A stretch of DNA of 23,001 nt from assembly GCF_938029845.1 (NCBI RefSeq), contig NZ_CALHGG010000105.1, positions 1 to 23,001 of the forward strand, read 5' to 3'. Every line of letters starts with the position of its first letter. The first letter of the stretch is position 1. The stretch comes from an uncultured Capnocytophaga sp. (GTDB lineage Bacteria > Bacteroidota > Bacteroidia > Flavobacteriales > Flavobacteriaceae). Made by a program: the position numbers and the translations under genes. The notes beneath the pieces are model-generated. The model had not been told where the DNA came from. It worked only from the letters and a program-made list of their open reading frames with translations, and searched no databases. Of the stretch, positions 20,215 to 23,001 are shown piece by piece.

Positions 20215-20307
20215 TAAGACGCAATAAATTGCGTCTCTACACATGTGCTGGCTAAGACAATTACTGATGAGCATAGACTTCCGAGAGACGCAATAAATTG
20301 CGTCTTA
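20215..20307. repeat. Paired palindromic repeat with inverted copies
   Basis: 20215-20238 and 20284-20307 are inverted copies identical at 22 of 24 positions, separated by 45 bases. Each copy is itself a palindrome (AGACGCAA-TAAA-TTGCGTCT). Similar GACGC palindromes are, from memory, common dispersed repeats in cyanobacteria and Bacteroidota. The rest of the 20121-20364 gap shows no gene. Confidence 0.75.
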
Positions 20308-20364
20308 ATAATTGGACTACACAATTGTTTTTCTACTATTGATTCACATTATCACTAAGACTCT

Positions 20365-20556
20365 ATGAACAGAATTGACTTCATAAAATCTTTAGGATTG
20401 GCTTCTACGGGGCTTATCTTGCCTACAAATTTGTTAGGGAAAAGTTTGGTAAAAATATATGACAACTATATTCGTGGCATACAATTTTACCAATATAGTA
20501 TTGTGAAAGAGCTGCTTAGGAGAAAATATAATTTACTTACACTGAACTCACATTAA
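20365..20556 (+). pseudogene. Truncated HIRAN-domain protein gene (remnant)
   Basis: The 63-residue frame begins like flavobacterial proteins with a Tat/lipoprotein-like leader (MNRIDFIKSLGLASTG, then a hydrophobic stretch) followed by KIYDNYIRGIQFYQYSIVKEL. I recognise the latter as the opening strand and helix of a HIRAN-type domain, where I would expect a continuation with REPENPYD-like residues. Instead the last 12 codons (RRKYNLLTLNSH) are encoded by the end of a repeat that recurs at 22296-22337. The gene therefore seems to have lost its 3' part when that element end was joined to it. The HIRAN identification rests on memory of homologues and is moderate. It could still be translated as a short exported peptide. 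Confidence 0.5.
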
Positions 20557-20557
20557 A
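20519..20557. repeat. Lone end of the 22104-22338 palindromic element
   Basis: This segment (GGAGAAAATATAATTT, then CTTAC, then GAACTCACATTAAAT) matches 22296-22337 apart from a few substitutions and small indels. The left inverted partner (GTGAGTTCGA) was not found in the 400 bases upstream. It supplies the stop codon of the HIRAN remnant and abuts the ATG of the next gene. Confidence 0.7.
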
Positions 20558-20559
20558 TA

Positions 20560-21192
20560 ATGATTATAATGAAAGTAATTGGTATTATTTTTCTGGTTCT
20601 TCTATTTTTAGGCGCTTTACTCTATTATCTGATTCAGCAATCTAAGAAACCCTCAGGGATTGTAGGTGTTTTGATGATGCGGCTTTTCAATAAAGCCTAT
20701 CTACCAATGGTTCGTTGGGCACTTTCATTTTACAATCCGTCAGAGTCACCTATGAAAATATTAGATATAGGGGTTGGAAATGGAAAATCAACAACATTAT
20801 TGGTGAAAAACTTTCCTAAAAGTAGCGTAATAGGTATTGAAATTTCAGAAATTGCTATCAAAGAAGCCCAAAAACTACCTACTACGGCTGTTTTTCAATT
20901 GGAAAATATTGAAAACACTTCATTTGACAGCAAAACATTTGATTTGATATGTGCTTTTCAGACGCATTTTCATTGGCAAGACTTAAAAAAGGCGTTTTCT
21001 GAAATAAGGCGTGTTCTTACAGATGAAGGAATCTTACTTGTCGCTTGTGAATATGCAAAAATAAGGTATTACTTACCACAATATAAAGATATGCAAGCCT
21101 TTCAAGAGTTTCTAAACTCTGTAGGGTTACAATTAGTACAAGAAGAAAAACAGCAAGGATGGCGGTTTTACAAAATAAAGAAATTGATATAA
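20560..21192 (+). CDS. Membrane-anchored class I SAM-dependent methyltransferase
   Basis: A 210-residue Methyltransf_11-type protein with an N-terminal transmembrane helix (about 5-25, VIGIIFLVLLFLGALLYYLI) followed by KKPSGIVGVLMMRLFNK. SAM-binding motif I is ILDIGVGNG (67-75), the motif II acidic residue is in VIGIEIS, and the post-I segment FDLICAFQTHFHW and motif III RRVLTDEGILLVA are visible. Substrate unknown; the anchor suggests a lipid, quinone or envelope substrate, but this is inference. A second ATG at 20569 is possible. The region is AT-rich: 21 GC of 60 in one counted line, against 32 of 60 in icd. The hydrolase follows after 13 bases. Confidence 0.85.
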   Translation: MIIMKVIGIIFLVLLFLGALLYYLIQQSKKPSGIVGVLMMRLFNKAYLPMVRWALSFYNPSESPMKILDIGVGNGKSTTLLVKNFPKSSVIGIEISEIAIKEAQKLPTTAVFQLENIENTSFDSKTFDLICAFQTHFHWQDLKKAFSEIRRVLTDEGILLVACEYAKIRYYLPQYKDMQAFQEFLNSVGLQLVQEEKQQGWRFYKIKKLI

Positions 21193-21205
21193 TTTTAATA
21201 ATAAG

Positions 21206-22033
21206 ATGATGAAAATCAATACTTTAATTCTTAGTTTTTTACTTGCCTTTCATTGGGTAAATGCTAAAACAGAACCTGTAACTATTCAAGGTTCTGTGGG
21301 AACACTTCATGGAGTGGTAACTACCCCTGATACTGTGAAAAAGTCTCAGAAAATCCCTACTGTGATTATCTTTCATGGACTGACCAGCAATAAAGATAAA
21401 AAGCTATATACGACTTTAGCAGATAGCTTAGCCGCACACGGCATTGCCTCAGTACGGTTTGACTTCAACGGACATGGGGAAAGTGAAGGAGACTTTAAGA
21501 AAATGTCGTTGGACAATGAGTTAGAAGATGCACGGCGCATAATGGCATTTACTAAAAAACTACCTTTTGTAGGCAAAATAGGTTTGATAGGACACTCGCA
21601 AGGTGGAGCTATCGCTATGCTTTTGAGTGCCGAATTAGAAAAGAAAAGCGTAAAAGCATTAGGACTATCGGCTCCTGCCTCCACGATTCACGACATACTA
21701 TCACAAGGAGTGTTATTTGACGCTACTTTTGACCCGCTGGATGTGCCTGAAGAGCTTTCCTTTTTTGGAGGAAAAGTAACGGTAGGAAAAGACTATATCC
21801 TCTCGGCTCAACGCTGTAAACTTATTCAAAAAGCGAGTACCTACAAGGGTAATGTATTGGTCATTCATGGCACCGGTGATCGGATGATATCCTATACTTA
21901 TAGCGAGAATTTACCATTTTTCTACAAGCATTGTAAGGTAAATCTTATAGAAAGAGGAGACCATTTGTTTACTGCCAAAGAAGCGCAAGTGGCAGAGATG
22001 ATGACACAGTTTATGCTGAAAAACTTGAGATAA
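21206..22033 (+). CDS. Exported alpha/beta hydrolase (esterase, S33/cinnamoyl-esterase-like)
   Basis: An N-terminal signal peptide (about 1-20, ending FHWVNA before KTEP) precedes a complete alpha/beta hydrolase. The nucleophile elbow is GHSQGG with S131, the acid is D225 in IHGTGDRMI and the base is H253 in ERGDHLF. The oxyanion-hole motif is IIFHGLTSNKDK, followed by FDFNGHGESEG. The layout matches cinnamoyl/feruloyl-esterase-like enzymes and predicts a periplasmic or surface-exposed esterase; the substrate is not evident. It starts 13 bases after the methyltransferase, so the two probably share a transcript. ATG codons at 21206 and 21209 are both possible starts. Confidence 0.9.
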   Translation: MMKINTLILSFLLAFHWVNAKTEPVTIQGSVGTLHGVVTTPDTVKKSQKIPTVIIFHGLTSNKDKKLYTTLADSLAAHGIASVRFDFNGHGESEGDFKKMSLDNELEDARRIMAFTKKLPFVGKIGLIGHSQGGAIAMLLSAELEKKSVKALGLSAPASTIHDILSQGVLFDATFDPLDVPEELSFFGGKVTVGKDYILSAQRCKLIQKASTYKGNVLVIHGTGDRMISYTYSENLPFFYKHCKVNLIERGDHLFTAKEAQVAEMMTQFMLKNLR

Positions 22034-22038
22034 TGAGC

Positions 22039-22070
22039 TGATTTGCCGATTTGTCAATTTGTCAATTTGC
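22039..22070. repeat. Octanucleotide tandem array
   Basis: Four units of 8 bases, TGATTTGC, CGATTTGT, CAATTTGT and CAATTTGC, begin 5 bases after the hydrolase stop. The position mirrors the heptamer arrays at gene ends, but the period is 8 and the motif differs. Confidence 0.7.
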
Positions 22071-22103
22071 TCTAATTTACTAATGACTAGAAATTAATAG
22101 CTA

Positions 22104-22338
22104 AATTAACGTGAGTTCGATGTAACGAAAGCTCCCACAGATTTTCGCGGATTTCACAGATTTTCTATGTCTGTGTAATTGTGTTGTTGCGATTTACACA
22201 GATTTTTATAAGACCTTTGGTCTTATTTATCCGTGAAAATTTCAGAGTTACGCTTAGTTGTATCATTTTCTCCGTGAAAATCCGTGGAATCTGTGGGAGA
22301 AAAAATATAATTTTGCTTACGTCGAACTCACATTAAAT
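22104..22338. mobile_element. 235-bp nested-palindrome element (MITE-like)
   Basis: Three concentric inverted repeats share one centre. Outer arms lie at 22104-22126 and 22316-22338 (core GTGAGTTCGAYGTAA). Inner arms are CTCCCACAGATT at 22132-22143 and its complement at 22288-22299. A central hairpin ATAAGACC-TTT-GGTCTTAT lies at 22208-22226. No transposase is encoded. The right end recurs alone at 20519-20557. Read as a non-autonomous element or a large structured RNA; no target-site duplication is evident. Confidence 0.6.
22308..22315 (+). promoter_or_regulatory. Outward -7 promoter box at the right end of the palindromic element
   Basis: TAATTTTG matches TAnnTTTG and points toward the ATG at 22345, 30 bases away. 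It lies in the part shared with 20519-20557, where the final G is lost (TAATTTAC). No TTG is found at -33. Confidence 0.45.
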
Positions 22339-22344
22339 TATCAA

Positions 22345-22947
22345 ATGAAAATATATAAAATTACCAGTATTGTAGGAAATGAAGGTTTTGCTTGTATGCG
22401 ACAGAGTAACAAGCAATATGTTAGAGAAGTAGAAGTCCTTGATGTATGGTGGGATGACTGGTGTAGTGAGGGTAAAAAAATAGGCGATTTTGTAGAGTGT
22501 ATGGGAGCAGACATTTGCAAAGTAAGTGTATTTGAGGAATTACATAGGCATTTCGACACAATTAAATCCATACCTTTGCGCATCAATAAAACTCAAAAAG
22601 AACTCACGGCTAAGAACCCCAAGCGGCTACGCTGGCTACCACAAGAAGAAGTGCCTTTGGTAGCTTTCTATCCTCCTGAATCCTTTGACTGCCTGCCACA
22701 GAGTACTATTGTAAAGAATGAGTTAGGAGGAGTACGACTCATAGGGGGTGCCGAAATGAAAGGGGACATTATTATCCCCCGTGAAGAAGGAAAAGGAATT
22801 TTCTTTAGTAAAGAAGTAGTAGGCGATTATGATTTCTTTACGCTTAAAGGGTCGGGACATAGCTTTTGTACCGAAAGAGTAAAGACCTTTTGCGAGACAC
22901 AAGGCTATGAAAATGTAGTGTTTTTGGAAATGGGAGAAATTATATAA
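22345..22947 (+). CDS. Hypothetical protein, possibly an immunity protein
   Basis: The open frame starts at a TTG at 22258, but codons before the ATG at 22345 lie in the palindromic element, so that ATG (200 residues, MKIYKITSIVGNEG) is preferred. I do not recognise a family with confidence. It is soluble, with no signal peptide, and acidic/aromatic in its first third (VWWDDWCSEGKK). The ending SFCTERVKTFCETQGYENVVF followed by an acidic strand resembles DUF1629/Imm11-like proteins of polymorphic toxin systems, where a helix-strand closes the fold. That similarity is weak and made by eye. The next gene starts 3 bases after its stop. Confidence 0.6.
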   Translation: MKIYKITSIVGNEGFACMRQSNKQYVREVEVLDVWWDDWCSEGKKIGDFVECMGADICKVSVFEELHRHFDTIKSIPLRINKTQKELTAKNPKRLRWLPQEEVPLVAFYPPESFDCLPQSTIVKNELGGVRLIGGAEMKGDIIIPREEGKGIFFSKEVVGDYDFFTLKGSGHSFCTERVKTFCETQGYENVVFLEMGEII

Positions 22948-22950
22948 ATT

Positions 22951-23001
22951 ATGATTAAAAACATTTATGAACCCGATAATGAAGATGTACTTTTTTGGTT
23001 A
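22951..23001 (+). CDS. Start of a downstream gene, cut by window edge
   Basis: An ATG 3 bases after the previous stop opens a frame of 17 codons (MIKNIYEPDNEDVLFWL) that runs off the window. Tight spacing suggests an operon with the preceding gene. Nothing can be said of its function. Confidence 0.5.
   Translation, partial: MIKNIYEPDNEDVLFWL

Noticed and set aside
20121..20364. tRNA or small structured RNA gene in the repeat-rich gap
   Set aside because: The palindromes are explained as paired dispersed repeats, and no cloverleaf, promoter or terminator was visible.
22258..22344. TTG-initiated extension of the 22345 gene
   Set aside because: The codons lie in the palindromic element and before its promoter end; the ATG at 22345 is a better start.

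Overview
The window looks like chromosome from a Bacteroidota bacterium, most likely a flavobacterium close to Capnocytophaga (inference; no rRNA gene is present to prove it). Supporting signs are the Bacteroidota -7 promoter box TAnnTTTG upstream of most transcription units (best case TTG-N19-TATGTTTG before citrate synthase), starts without Shine-Dalgarno sites, a half-length Bacteroidota glycogen-synthase-like gene divergent from panC, a monomeric isocitrate dehydrogenase and a DcuB-type C4-dicarboxylate carrier.

Layout. 3-1481: a phage terminase large subunit, cut by the window edge, with a translated palindromic repeat near its visible N-terminus; no other phage gene follows. 1696-4835: dcuB and sppA. 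4859-7405: GT5-like gene (-) divergent from panC and a SpoU/TrmH-family RNA methyltransferase. 7402-9383: ktrB-ktrA potassium uptake operon (-). 9784-15662: gltA, icd, acn, the oxidative half of the TCA cycle from oxaloacetate and acetyl-CoA to 2-oxoglutarate. 15964-17423: asnS with a clear terminator. 17472-20120: small membrane protein, bile-acid-symporter-like carrier, DUF1304 protein, nitroreductase. 20365-23001: a more AT-rich accessory stretch holding a truncated HIRAN-type gene, a membrane-anchored methyltransferase, an exported alpha/beta hydrolase, a 235-bp nested-palindrome element and two unrecognised genes.

How the genes fit together. The gltA-icd-acn block would supply 2-oxoglutarate and NADPH, while DcuB could export succinate or exchange C4-dicarboxylates during fermentative, CO2-dependent growth. 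The other genes are standard housekeeping or envelope functions.

The most unusual signal is non-coding. At least five intergenic sites carry tandem 7-base repeats arranged as a forward array followed by an inverted array, and a sixth has a forward array only. The heptamer differs from site to site but derives from one family (roughly TGANTAG and its complement), and period 7 is kept. Several arrays begin exactly on a stop codon, one sits in the ktrB leader, and one has been absorbed into a C-terminus. A second unusual structure is the 235-bp palindromic element, one end of which also truncates the HIRAN gene.
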